From: Cystobacter ferrugineus
Lineage (GTDB): Bacteria; Myxococcota; Myxococcia; Myxococcales; Myxococcaceae
Reading direction: 5' to 3'
DNA: 64,000 nucleotides
NCBI RefSeq assembly: GCF_001887355.1
Contig: NZ_MPIN01000004.1
Location: forward strand, 721,733-785,732
In this document: piece after piece, positions 34,586 to 44,596 of the stretch
Numbering within the stretch: the stretch's first letter is position 1
Layout of the letters: each line of letters starts with the position of its first letter
Notes under the pieces: generated by a model
What the model saw: the letters and a program-made list of their open reading frames with translations, nothing else
Databases searched by the model: none
What the model was told of the DNA's origin: nothing
Translations under genes and position numbers: made by a program

Positions 34586-37051
34586 TCAAGGCTGGTGATG
34601 AGAGAGCGCGGGTGCAACCACATCCTCGTCCCGTGTCGAGGAAGGCAGGAAGGGGCTCAAGCGCACGTCGTGTCCGTCACTCTCCAGGGTGATGGCGCCG
34701 TGAAGGTCCGTGCGCAGACACTCCGTTCCCAGGGCCCGGTAACGCGCCTCCACCTCCGGGTGTGGAAAGCCGAAGCGGTTGCGGCGGCCCACGCAGAAGA
34801 TGGCGAAGCGTGGACGCAGCCGGGCGAGCAGGCCCTCGGTGGAAGAGGTGCGTGAGCCATGGTGGGGCGCCTTGAGCACCGCCACCGGTCCGAGTGCTCC
34901 ATCCTCGAGCAGGGCTTCTTCACCCGCCTCCTCCACGTCGCCGGGGAGCAGCACGGTGACGTCGCCATGGCGCACGAGCAGCACCACGCTCGTGTCGTTC
35001 TGGCCCTCGAGCAGCAGGCGATCCTCCGGTGGGCCGAGGACCTCCAGCGTGGCCTCCCCGAGGGCATACGGGGCATGGCCCCGCTGCACTTGCTCGACAT
35101 GGGCTCCCGCGGCCGCGGCGATGAGCTGCCGTGACAGGGGCCCGTCCGCGCTGTCCGCGGGCAGCCACAGCCGCTCGGTGGGCACCTGTTGCAGCGCGGA
35201 GATGAGTCCGAGCGCGTGATCCGGGTGGGGATGGGAGAGGACGGCCAGGTCCAACCGTTCGATGCGGGAGGCGCGCAGGAAGGGGACGACGACGCGCTGC
35301 CCGGGATCCGCGCCGCCGGGCACACCGCCTCCATCGAGCAGCGCGTGGTGGCCCGCGGAGCTGAGCACCATCGCGTCTCCCTGGCCCACGGAGAGGAAGG
35401 TGATGCGCAGGCCCGGCTCGGGAAGGACGCGAGGGAGCAGGAGGGCGAGCCCCAGGCTCGCGGGCACGAGGAGTCCTCCCAGGCGCCAGCTGCGCTCGCC
35501 CAGGGCCCAGCACGCGAGCCCCACGCCATAGAGCAGCGAGGCGGCGGTGCCGAACGAGGGCAGCTCCACCGTGGCCAGGGGCACATGGGCGAAGAAGCGG
35601 GTGAGCCAAAGCAGCACCTGCGAGGCCCAGGCGCCGCCCCACAGCAGTGGGGTGGCCAGCACGGGCGCCGCGACGAAGAGGGCCGCGCCCCCCGCGGCGA
35701 AGCCGGTGAGCAGGCCACACAGGGGCAGACAGACGATGTTGGAGACGAGCCCCGCGAGGCTCGCGCGCCCGAACGTCCCGGCCACCAGGGGAAGACTCGC
35801 CACGGTGACGGCGGCGCTCGCGCAGAACGTCTCCAGCACGGTCTCCCGGGTGCTCGCGAGCAGGCGCCGGAGCCGGTGCGGCTCGCGGGGATCGGGGGGC
35901 GGCAGGGGGACGGCCTCGCGCAGCGCGGGGGTGAGCAGCAGCAGGCTGAAGACGGCGAGGAAGGACAGTTGCAGCGAGAGGTCGGCGACGCTCGAGGGCG
36001 TGCAGACGACGAGCAGCGCGGCGGCGGCGGCCAGGCTGTTGAGCCCATCGGCCCGGCGCCAGAGCGTGAGCCCCAGCAGGACGACGGTGGCCATCACCGC
36101 CGAGCGCACCGCGGGGGGCTGGTTGCCGGTGAAGACGACGTAGGCCCAGACGAAGGGAATGGCGGCGGGGGCCGCGAGCCTCCGCGCATCCACCCGCCGC
36201 GCAGCGGGCAGCGCCCCGCTCGCGCGCACGAACAATCCCCGCAGCAGGGCGAGCGTCATGAGCGCGAGCGCCGCCACGTGCAGCCCGCTCACGCTCAACA
36301 CATGCGCCAGCCCGCTGCGCGAGAAGTCCTCCTCCAGTGCGTCATCGAGCGCGGCGCGCTGCCCGGCCGCGAGCGTGAGGAAGAGGGTGGCCGCATCGGG
36401 CGATGGCGCCACGGCGTGCACCGCCCGGGCGAGCCCCTCCTGGAGCCGGACCAGGGCCTCGCGCCAGCGCGGGGCGGGGGACAGCACGAGCAGCCTCGCG
36501 GGCTCGAAGCCTCCGGTGAAGGCCATCCCCTGTCGCCACCGTTTAGCGGAGAAGTCCTTTTCTCCGGGATTCGCCGCGGGCTCGAGCGGCCGGAGCCGGG
36601 CTTCCAGGCGCAGGCGCTGTCCTGGCAGGAGCGGGGGAAGAGTGCCTCGCGCGGACAGCAGGGCGCGGAAGCGGGCGGGGGTTTCGGCTCGGGGCCCCAC
36701 GCGGACGACGGCCAGCAGCAGGCGCGTGGAGTCCGCGGTGAGCTCCACGCGCTCCACCTCGCCCTCCAGGACCGCGCGGCCTCCTTCTCTCAGTCCGGGA
36801 GGCACATCCGCTCCGGCTTCGAGGGAGGCCAGCCCCGCGCCCGTGAGCGCCAGGGCCCCCAGCACGCCCAGGTGGGCACCAGGCAGGCGGGCGAGCGCCA
36901 GGGCCCCCACCGCCACGGTGGATGCCATCAGTAATTGGAATGCTCCCTCGCCCGCGCTCGTTCGTATCCACAGACCCGCGCCGAGCATGAGGCTCACGGC
37001 GGGAAAGAACAGCGGACGTACGGTCAGATCTCGCCACGACGAACGGCCCAT
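34586..37051 (-). CDS. comEC: ComEC/Rec2 DNA-uptake channel protein
   Basis: The 821-residue inner-membrane protein has the three ComEC parts: an N-terminal oligonucleotide-binding-like soluble region (~70-190), the competence domain with many helices containing HVLSVSGLHVAALALM and PPAVRSAVMATVVLLGL (~240-520), and a C-terminal metallo-beta-lactamase-like domain with FLSVGQGDAMVL, LSHPHPDHALGLI, LLPGDVEEAG and LKAPHHGSRTSS (~560-780). It forms the channel that carries single-stranded DNA into the cytoplasm during transformation; the MBL domain may degrade the other strand. ATG 37051 is behind a G-rich ribosome site; GTG 37069 is an alternative. The gene is complete. Confidence 0.93.
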   Translation of the reverse strand: MGRSSWRDLTVRPLFFPAVSLMLGAGLWIRTSAGEGAFQLLMASTVAVGALALARLPGAHLGVLGALALTGAGLASLEAGADVPPGLREGGRAVLEGEVERVELTADSTRLLLAVVRVGPRAETPARFRALLSARGTLPPLLPGQRLRLEARLRPLEPAANPGEKDFSAKRWRQGMAFTGGFEPARLLVLSPAPRWREALVRLQEGLARAVHAVAPSPDAATLFLTLAAGQRAALDDALEEDFSRSGLAHVLSVSGLHVAALALMTLALLRGLFVRASGALPAARRVDARRLAAPAAIPFVWAYVVFTGNQPPAVRSAVMATVVLLGLTLWRRADGLNSLAAAAALLVVCTPSSVADLSLQLSFLAVFSLLLLTPALREAVPLPPPDPREPHRLRRLLASTRETVLETFCASAAVTVASLPLVAGTFGRASLAGLVSNIVCLPLCGLLTGFAAGGAALFVAAPVLATPLLWGGAWASQVLLWLTRFFAHVPLATVELPSFGTAASLLYGVGLACWALGERSWRLGGLLVPASLGLALLLPRVLPEPGLRITFLSVGQGDAMVLSSAGHHALLDGGGVPGGADPGQRVVVPFLRASRIERLDLAVLSHPHPDHALGLISALQQVPTERLWLPADSADGPLSRQLIAAAAGAHVEQVQRGHAPYALGEATLEVLGPPEDRLLLEGQNDTSVVLLVRHGDVTVLLPGDVEEAGEEALLEDGALGPVAVLKAPHHGSRTSSTEGLLARLRPRFAIFCVGRRNRFGFPHPEVEARYRALGTECLRTDLHGAITLESDGHDVRLSPFLPSSTRDEDVVAPALSHHQP

Positions 37052-37165
37052 CACCCACCCCCCACCCACTCCGTCCAGTCAGGGTGTAGCACTCTACCCA
37101 AGAGGACACCCACGCAAAGCGGCGCAGGCTAGTCCGGGAAAACCCGCCGGGTCAAGACGCCAAAG

Positions 37166-37194
37166 TTGCTGGAGGGGTTGGATTGTGGTACGAG
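37166..37194 (+). promoter_or_regulatory. Possible cdnL promoter
   Basis: TTGCTG at 37166-37171 and TACGAG at 37189-37194 are separated by 17 bases, 60 bases upstream of the cdnL start. Both hexamers match the sigma70 consensus at only about half the positions. Confidence 0.3.
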
Positions 37195-37253
37195 TGGGAC
37201 GTTTTCCGAGGCCGGGTGTCGAGACCAAGCCATCCTAGAGGAGGCGGTAACGA

Positions 37254-37748
37254 GTGCAGACGAGCTTCAAGACCGGCGATAAGGCTGTGTACCCCGGGCA
37301 GGGTGTGGGCGAGGTGATGGGTATCGAGCACACCGAGGTCGCCGGGCAGCGTCAGTCCTTCTACGTGTTGCGAATCCTGGAAAACGGGATGCGCATCATG
37401 ATCCCAATCAACAAGGTGGGCTCGGTCGGCCTCCGGGAAATCATCAGCGAGGAAGACGTCAAGCAGGTCTATTCCATCCTGAAGGAGAAGGACATCTCGG
37501 TCGACTCCACGACGTGGAACCGTCGCTACCGGGAGTACATGGAGAAGATCAAGACCGGCTCCGTGTTCGAGATCGCCGAGGTGCTGCGCGACCTGTACCT
37601 GCTCAAGGGTGACAAGGATCTCTCCTTCGGTGAGCGCAAGATGCTGGACACGGCGCGCTCGCTGCTCATCAAGGAACTGTCGCTGGCCAAGGACTGCTCC
37701 GAGGACGAGATCGAGTCGGACCTGAAGAAGATCTTCAACATCGCCTGA
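37254..37748 (+). CDS. cdnL: CdnL (CarD-family RNA polymerase-binding transcription factor)
   Basis: The 164-residue length equals that of Myxococcus xanthus CdnL. The N-terminal Tudor-like domain (FKTGDKAVYPGQGVGEVMGI) binds the RNA polymerase beta subunit, and the helical C-terminal domain (TTWNRRYREYMEKIKTGSV, DLSFGERKMLDTARSLL) stabilises open complexes at rRNA and other promoters; these roles are known for the family. The start is GTG 37254 behind GGAGGCGG, and the tryptophan in STTWNRR corresponds to the residue inserted at the -10 bubble edge. It is monocistronic, ending in a strong terminator. Confidence 0.95.
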   Translation: MQTSFKTGDKAVYPGQGVGEVMGIEHTEVAGQRQSFYVLRILENGMRIMIPINKVGSVGLREIISEEDVKQVYSILKEKDISVDSTTWNRRYREYMEKIKTGSVFEIAEVLRDLYLLKGDKDLSFGERKMLDTARSLLIKELSLAKDCSEDEIESDLKKIFNIA

Positions 37749-37767
37749 GCCTCCTCGGGTGGACGTT

Positions 37768-37808
37768 GAAAACCCCGGTTTCCCCATTGTGGGGACCGGG
37801 GTTTTTCT
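37768..37808. terminator. Strong intrinsic terminator, probably bidirectional
   Basis: AAAACCCCGGT (37769-37779) pairs with ACCGGGGTTTT (37795-37805); an inner CCCCA/TGGGG pair extends the stem around a TTG loop, and a T-run follows to 37806. The A-run on the other side makes it work in reverse too, serving cdnL and the convergent FHA gene. Confidence 0.88.
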
Positions 37809-37832
37809 TTGGGCCCCGAGGCCTCCCTGGGG

Positions 37833-39077
37833 CTACGGGCCCTGGACCTGCGACTGGGCCTGGGTCAGCGCCTGGCGGATGCGCGGCGCGTATGCACCCC
37901 ACCCCTGGGCGATCTGCCGATCCAGGGCGTGCGCCTCGGTGAAGTAGCGGACGGCGGCCCGGGCGTCCTGGGCCTCCATCGCGGCCTGGCCCGCCTTCCA
38001 CGTCTGCTGGAAGCGCTCCATCAGCAGGGCCAGGTTCTCCACGTGCTCGCGCCGGGCGAGGCTCAGGGCCGCCTCGACGTGTCCCGCCTCGTACTGGGCG
38101 AGGATTTCCGCCTCCGCATCGGGATTGGGGGCGGCCTGGGGCTCGGGCGCCAGTGGCTTCGGGGCGGCCTTGGCGGAGCCCTCCTTCACGGCGCGGCCGG
38201 TGTCCCGTCCCGGACGGGCAGTGGGGGCGGCGGGCCGCGTGGCCTCGAGGCGGGGGGTGCTCTCCGAGGGAGTGGGCTCCGCGGTCATCTCCACCTCGAT
38301 GTCCGGCTCCCGGGCGCGGAGCGGCTCGGACTTCTCTTCGGACTTCTCTACGGGGGGCGCATCGCGCAGCAACCGGACCGCCGAGAGCGTGAGGAACACG
38401 GCCACCAGGCCGCTCGACGCGGCGGCCAGCAGGATGAGGCGCTGGGCACTCAGGCCCACCCGGAGGGGCGAGGAGCGCCGGCCGTCGGCGCCGCGGCGCG
38501 AGGGCATGGGTCCCGGCCCCCTCACGCGCAGCAGCGCGTTGCCCAGGGCGATCTCATCCCCCGAGCGCAGCTCGCACTCGCCCGTGAGCCGGACGCGGTT
38601 GACGTAGGTGCCGTTCTGGCTGCCCACGTCCTTGAGGAGGAGCCGGTTGCCGAGGCGGGTGAGCTGGGCGTGGCGCCGGCTGATGGAGGGGTGCTGGAGC
38701 CGCAGGTCGGACGAGGAGGCGCGGCCCAGCAGTAACACGCCCTGCTTGATGGGCACGAGCTGACCGGTTCCGGGGCCTCGCTCGACATAGAGGCAGGCGC
38801 GCTCGTGGCCGGGATCCTCGTACTCGCCGGAGGAGAAGCGGGCGGGGAACTCGCGGTCGCGCTCCTGGCGGGAGGTGCCCGCCGCGTGCCGGCGCGAGCG
38901 GCGCGGGCCCACGGGAAACTGGGGCACGCGCTGAGGGCGCGGATCATCGGCTTGCAGGGGCGCCACTTCGTCATCATCGAAGGGCAGGTCCACATCATCC
39001 GCGGGCGCCGTGGTCTCTCCCTCCACCGCGGAAGGCGGAGCGGAGCGGGGCGGGCGCTTGGGATTCGGAGGACTCAT
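37833..39077 (-). CDS. FHA-domain protein with transmembrane segment and C-terminal TPR-like region
   Basis: The 414-residue protein starts at ATG 39075-39077 after GGGAGAAG. Residues 1-~100 are basic, proline-rich and low complexity. An FHA domain occupies ~110-195: LLLGRASSSDLRLQHPSISR, RHAQL, KDVGSQNGTYVNRVRL and LRSGDEIALGNAL. One membrane segment follows (LILLAAASSGLVAVFLTLSA, ~230-250), then an acidic/proline linker and a C-terminal helical repeat region (~320-414) with EILAQYEAGHVEAALSLARR. The layout matches a membrane-anchored phosphothreonine reader with a cytoplasmic FHA end. It is convergent with cdnL and 209 bases from the divergent cysS. Confidence 0.85.
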   Translation of the reverse strand: MSPPNPKRPPRSAPPSAVEGETTAPADDVDLPFDDDEVAPLQADDPRPQRVPQFPVGPRRSRRHAAGTSRQERDREFPARFSSGEYEDPGHERACLYVERGPGTGQLVPIKQGVLLLGRASSSDLRLQHPSISRRHAQLTRLGNRLLLKDVGSQNGTYVNRVRLTGECELRSGDEIALGNALLRVRGPGPMPSRRGADGRRSSPLRVGLSAQRLILLAAASSGLVAVFLTLSAVRLLRDAPPVEKSEEKSEPLRAREPDIEVEMTAEPTPSESTPRLEATRPAAPTARPGRDTGRAVKEGSAKAAPKPLAPEPQAAPNPDAEAEILAQYEAGHVEAALSLARREHVENLALLMERFQQTWKAGQAAMEAQDARAAVRYFTEAHALDRQIAQGWGAYAPRIRQALTQAQSQVQGP

Positions 39078-39286
39078 GGGGGTGCTTCTCCCAGGATTCG
39101 ATGGCCGGGCGAGACGGGGGGTCTCCCGGGACAGGAGGATAGTCTTTTTTCGGCCGGGAAGGGGGAGGGAGGGCCCATCTATGTTGACTGCGCATTCAGG
39201 CCCTTGTGAAAGTCCCGTCTTTCCGACTGCGCGTCGGAATCCGCAGTCAGAACTTGAGAATCGACCGTCCAAGGAGGTTCGTGCAC

Positions 39287-40753
<1,467 letters not shown>

Positions 40754-41002
40754 GTGCCTTTCCGGCATGAGCAGGGAAAAGCCAGACATCCCGCGCGGAT
40801 GAATGCTTGCTCTCAGTCCCTCCTGGTCGAATCCCTGCTCATCGCCGCCTTTCCAGCGGGGAGCGGTCCGATTGGATCATCCCGTGACTCCTCCTTCCCG
40901 CCGTTTCCCTACATTCTGGAAATGAGCGAGTTTTCAGTCTTTCTCTGTTTCCAAGAAAATGATAAGGTTGGACGCCCCCCCTCCTCCACCGGGAGTCCAT
41001 CC

Positions 41003-42460
41003 ATGCGATCGAGCGCGCGGTCCGTTTTCAAGTCGATGATGTTGGGAGTTGCGCTCATGCAAAGCCCCGCGCTCGCGGAGAGCCCCCAGTCGTTCGGCGC
41101 GGCGTCTTCGCCCGCGGCCCTCCCGGAGAGGGCCAGCACCGTGCGCTGGACGGAGGAGCTCGCCAGCGGCGAGGGCACGGGCGAGCTCGTGCGCACCCGG
41201 GACGGATTGCTCTTCGAGCCCTATGCCGTCATGCGCAGACCCGAGGGATTGAGCCGGCTCACCGGTCTCTACACCTTCCCCGCCCGCACGTTGGCGCAAC
41301 CCGTGGACACGATCCGGCCGCTGCTCCAGGCGAGCGCTTCCCCGGAGATGGGCGTCGAGGTGGATGTCCGGGTGCGGACGCCCCAGGGGGCCTGGAGCGA
41401 GTGGCGCACCGCCAGCGCGGGAGAGGCCGCGCGCCTGCCTCGCGCCGGAACGGAGGTGCAGGTGCGGCTCGCGCTCCTCGCGGACGAGCACGGCCGGGGT
41501 CCCGTGGTGCGGGAGGTGCGGCTGGAGGGCTCGCTGGAGGGAGGCACGTCACGGGAGGACTTCCAGCCCCTGGCGGCGCTGAGCTACCGCATCTTCGCCA
41601 CGCGCGAGGGCCTGGTGGGGGGCACGACCGCCAATGGCCATGTCATCAAGTCCAATGATCGTTTCGTGGCGCTGCCGTCGCGCCGGGCGCTCGCGTCCAA
41701 TGGCGGCTCCGAGTACCAGGTGAAGGTGTGCTACTCGAAGACGGGCAAGTGCACGACCACCTCCGTCTGGGACGTAGGGCCCTGGAACACGAAGGATGAC
41801 TATTGGAATCCCTCGAGTGTCCGCGAGATGTGGAAGACCCTGCCGCAAGGCAAGCCCGAGGCCCAGGCCGCCTATCAGGATGGCTTCAACGGTGGGTTGG
41901 ATCAGTTCGGGCGCCGTCCCGCCAACCCCGCGGGCATCGACATCGCCGACGGGGCGTTCTGGACGGACCTGGGAATGAGCAACAACGACTGGGTCGACGT
42001 GACGTACCTGTGGACCTCGGGAGGCAGCACCCCCACGGGCCTGGTCATCGACAGCAACAACGCCAACAACGACAGCACCCGGGGCTACCTCCAACTCACG
42101 GGCACCAGCTGGGCCTCGTCCACGAACGTGGCGGGCTACTTCGGCTCGAACTACCTCGCCTCGCCCACCGCGGCCGTCTCCGAGCCGGCGACGTTCTGGT
42201 TCTACCTGCCCACGGCGGCCACCCGGACGATCGACGCGTGGTGGACCGCGGCGAGTGATCGCTCGACGACCGCGCCCTTCATCGTCTGGAACGCCAATGG
42301 CACCCAGTTGGCCACCGTGAAGGTGAACCAGCAGGCCAATGGTGGCAGGTGGAACACCCTCGGCACGTGGAGCTTCCCCGCGGGCTGGAACAAGGTGCAG
42401 TTGAGCCGCTGGACCACGGCGGGCTCCTACGTCATCGCCGACGCGATCCAGGTGCGATAG
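41003..42460 (+). CDS. Secreted protein with DPBB-like region and golvesin-like C-terminal domain
   Basis: ATG 41003 opens a signal peptide ([18 protein letters not shown]). Residues ~50-170 are an unrecognised domain. Residues ~190-320 hold a segment with [31 protein letters not shown] and [20 protein letters not shown], a double-psi-barrel-like arrangement seen in secreted wall-associated proteins. Residues ~345-485 match the golvesin-like/xly-type beta-sandwich: [36 protein letters not shown] and [20 protein letters not shown], ending [11 protein letters not shown]. It is likely an extracellular enzyme or wall/polysaccharide-binding protein. The 249 bases upstream contain no gene. It is convergent with the GH26 gene. 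Confidence 0.75.
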   Translation: MRSSARSVFKSMMLGVALMQSPALAESPQSFGAASSPAALPERASTVRWTEELASGEGTGELVRTRDGLLFEPYAVMRRPEGLSRLTGLYTFPARTLAQPVDTIRPLLQASASPEMGVEVDVRVRTPQGAWSEWRTASAGEAARLPRAGTEVQVRLALLADEHGRGPVVREVRLEGSLEGGTSREDFQPLAALSYRIFATREGLVGGTTANGHVIKSNDRFVALPSRRALASNGGSEYQVKVCYSKTGKCTTTSVWDVGPWNTKDDYWNPSSVREMWKTLPQGKPEAQAAYQDGFNGGLDQFGRRPANPAGIDIADGAFWTDLGMSNNDWVDVTYLWTSGGSTPTGLVIDSNNANNDSTRGYLQLTGTSWASSTNVAGYFGSNYLASPTAAVSEPATFWFYLPTAATRTIDAWWTAASDRSTTAPFIVWNANGTQLATVKVNQQANGGRWNTLGTWSFPAGWNKVQLSRWTTAGSYVIADAIQVR

Positions 42461-42482
42461 CGACTTCCCTCATGCGCGGCAT

Positions 42483-42520
42483 CGCCGCCCGGAGCCTCCC
42501 TACGGGACTCCGTGGCGGCG
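42483..42520. terminator. Stem-loop between convergent secreted-protein genes
   Basis: CGCCGCCCGGAG (42483-42494) pairs with CTCCGTGGCGGCG (42508-42520) with one bulged base and a 13-base loop. It lies in the 79-base gap between the golvesin-domain and GH26 stops, where a shared bidirectional terminator would be expected. No T-run. Confidence 0.5.
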
Positions 42521-42539
42521 GACGCCCTCCTTCCTCCGC

Positions 42540-43928
42540 CTACTTCACGGTGAAGGTGGTGTCGTTGCGGTAGAGCAGGGTCTTCGACCAGTCGGGCAGG
42601 AAGAGCAACGTGTCGACCCGGTAGGTCCCCGCCGCGAGCGACGTCGGAATCGTGAACGCCGTGGTGTACGAGCGCGTCTGCCCGGCGGTGAAGGCCTGGG
42701 CCGTGTAGCTCTTCTCCGACACCAGCGCCGTCGTGGCGGCATTGCGGATCTCGTACTTCACCACCAGGCTCCTGGCCGTGGACGAGGTGACCGCGCCGGA
42801 GACCTGGAAACTGGTGCCCCGCGTGACGGTCGTGGGGCTCACCGTGGCCTTGCTGGCCGAGACGGCCTCGGTCGGCTGCGGCTCGGTGGGAGCTTCCGTG
42901 TAGTAGCTCTTGAACAGCGCGGCCGCGTTCGGGAACTCGGTCTGGAAGCCGTGGCCGCTCCGGCTGTCCACGTCGGAGAGCTGGTGATGGCCGTCCGAAG
43001 CCTGATAGTCGAAGTACGAGTGGTAGCCGACGTTGTTCGCCGGATTGAAGATGAACTCGAGCATCTGCTCGACGTAGTAGGTGTTGTCCCCGCCGCCATG
43101 CGTGGCCGCGTCGTTCACTCCCCACTCGGGAACGGACAACTGCTTGCCGTGCGCTTGCGCGAAGGCGCGGAACTTGCTCAGCGCCGGAGCGAACTGCGCG
43201 TTCCAGACCGACTGCCAGCGGCTCAGCGCGCACGAGCCCGTGCATCCCGCGGGAACCGGATAGGCCCCGTTCCAGCCCTGGTCATACAAGTCGAACCCGA
43301 TGTAATCCACATACGCATCCCCCGGGTAGGTGGCGGCCAGATCGCTGGACGAGATGTCGTAGTTGGGATTCCAGTCGAACTTGAAACCAGCGGACGGCTG
43401 GGCGGTGCGCATGGCCGTCACGATCTTGCGGAAGCAGGCGGCGAAGTTGGCCTGCTGTCCATTGCCGGAGTACCACGGCATCCAATTGCCGCTGAACTCC
43501 CAGCCCAGACGGATGATGGTGTTCTGCAGCTTGTAGGAGACCAGGTTGTTCGCCAGCGTCTTGAACCGATAGTCATAGGAGCCCTGCGCGCACTGGGCCA
43601 GCGAGCCCTGCCCGCTCGGGAACATGGCCACCGAGTAGTTGAGGCGCCGGCCCGGCTTCGCGTTCACCCACGTGCTCCACGAACTGAGCTGCCAGGAGGG
43701 GTTCTCGATGTTGCCCCAGTTGTCCTTCGCCTGGTGTCCCTGGCCCATGGTGACCTCATGGCCGAGCCAGGTTGAATAGGCGTTGATGACTTCGGGATTC
43801 GAGTAGACCTCACCCCGGTACACACCCGTCAGGGGCTCCGCGGATGCACTCGTGCTCCAGCCCAGGACGGAGATGGCGGCGAGCGAGGCGGCGAGCGTGA
43901 GTCCAACGGTTTTTGCACCAATCTTCAA
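42540..43928 (-). CDS. Secreted GH26-type glycoside hydrolase with C-terminal beta-sandwich
   Basis: The 462-residue protein has a signal peptide (LAASLAAISVLGWSTSASA|E). Residues ~35-340 form a TIM-barrel: TGVYRGE at the start, IIRLGWEFSGNWMPW with the predicted acid/base glutamate, FKFDWNPNY, YVDYIGFDLYDQGWNG, and LSVPEWGVND with the predicted nucleophile glutamate. This is the GH26/related mannanase-glucanase pattern used on beta-mannan or mixed-link glucans. Residues ~360-462 are an Ig-like module (VVKYEIRNAATTALVSE, YRVDTLLFLPDW) found as a carbohydrate-binding or anchoring appendage. Substrate cannot be fixed. A palindrome GATGCGCATC (43989-43998) lies 60 bases upstream and may be regulatory. 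Confidence 0.82.
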   Translation of the reverse strand: MKIGAKTVGLTLAASLAAISVLGWSTSASAEPLTGVYRGEVYSNPEVINAYSTWLGHEVTMGQGHQAKDNWGNIENPSWQLSSWSTWVNAKPGRRLNYSVAMFPSGQGSLAQCAQGSYDYRFKTLANNLVSYKLQNTIIRLGWEFSGNWMPWYSGNGQQANFAACFRKIVTAMRTAQPSAGFKFDWNPNYDISSSDLAATYPGDAYVDYIGFDLYDQGWNGAYPVPAGCTGSCALSRWQSVWNAQFAPALSKFRAFAQAHGKQLSVPEWGVNDAATHGGGDNTYYVEQMLEFIFNPANNVGYHSYFDYQASDGHHQLSDVDSRSGHGFQTEFPNAAALFKSYYTEAPTEPQPTEAVSASKATVSPTTVTRGTSFQVSGAVTSSTARSLVVKYEIRNAATTALVSEKSYTAQAFTAGQTRSYTTAFTIPTSLAAGTYRVDTLLFLPDWSKTLLYRNDTTFTVK

Positions 43929-44108
43929 TGAGATTCTCCAATTTTACGGTTCTAGGAGGATTATCGGTTTTCTCCTCGAAAGGTTTCTGATGCGCATCGC
44001 GTCATGAGGCGGTTTACCCGGAGTGCTCCCGCTATTGACAGTCCGTTCCATTCACTGCTGCTGTTGGATGGATCGGATGTGTCATGCCGAGAAGGAGCGT
44101 GTTTCGAA

Positions 44109-44588
44109 ATGAAGACCGTCATCCTCGCTCTGGTCGCTCTGTTCTTCGCCGGGCCTTCAGCGGCCTTCGACGAGAAGGTGTATCCCAACGCCAGACAGAG
44201 CTATCCCTTCGTGGTGAAGGTCCGCGACTTCTACGGGGCCGAAGGGTTCGGCTTCGATTACTACCTCGACAAATCGAGGCTCGTGATCGTCTTGTGGGAC
44301 GACCTTGGCAGTCCCGAGAAGGAAGTCCTCTCGAGGCCACTGACGAAGGCCGAGGCCAGGGAGTGGGCGGGTTATCTCGAACGTCTGCCCATGGAGCAGT
44401 TGAAGGAGGCGTATGCCGATCCAGCCGTTGATGACGGCTTGCAACAGACTTTTACCTTCAAGTGGGGCGGGAGGGAGAAGACGGTGGACGTCCGGAACAT
44501 CCGGGTCGAAGAGTTCGAGAAGCTCTGCCGGAAGCTGAATCGCCTGATACCCGACAAGCACATGAGGCTGCGGATTCCTCCCTCGTAG
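44109..44588 (+). CDS. Small exported protein of unknown function
   Basis: ATG 44109 gives MKTVILALVALFFAGPSAAF, a clear signal peptide; AAGGAG is about 13 bases upstream, a little far. The mature ~140-residue protein is mixed alpha/beta with YGFDYYLDK-like aromatic patches (GFGFDYYLDKSRLVIVLWDD), a helix EAREWAGYLERLPMEQLKEA and a basic C-terminus. One cysteine. No family recognised. It is followed closely by the convergent serine-hydrolase homologue. Confidence 0.7.
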   Translation: MKTVILALVALFFAGPSAAFDEKVYPNARQSYPFVVKVRDFYGAEGFGFDYYLDKSRLVIVLWDDLGSPEKEVLSRPLTKAEAREWAGYLERLPMEQLKEAYADPAVDDGLQQTFTFKWGGREKTVDVRNIRVEEFEKLCRKLNRLIPDKHMRLRIPPS

Positions 44589-44596
44589 TCCTCCCT

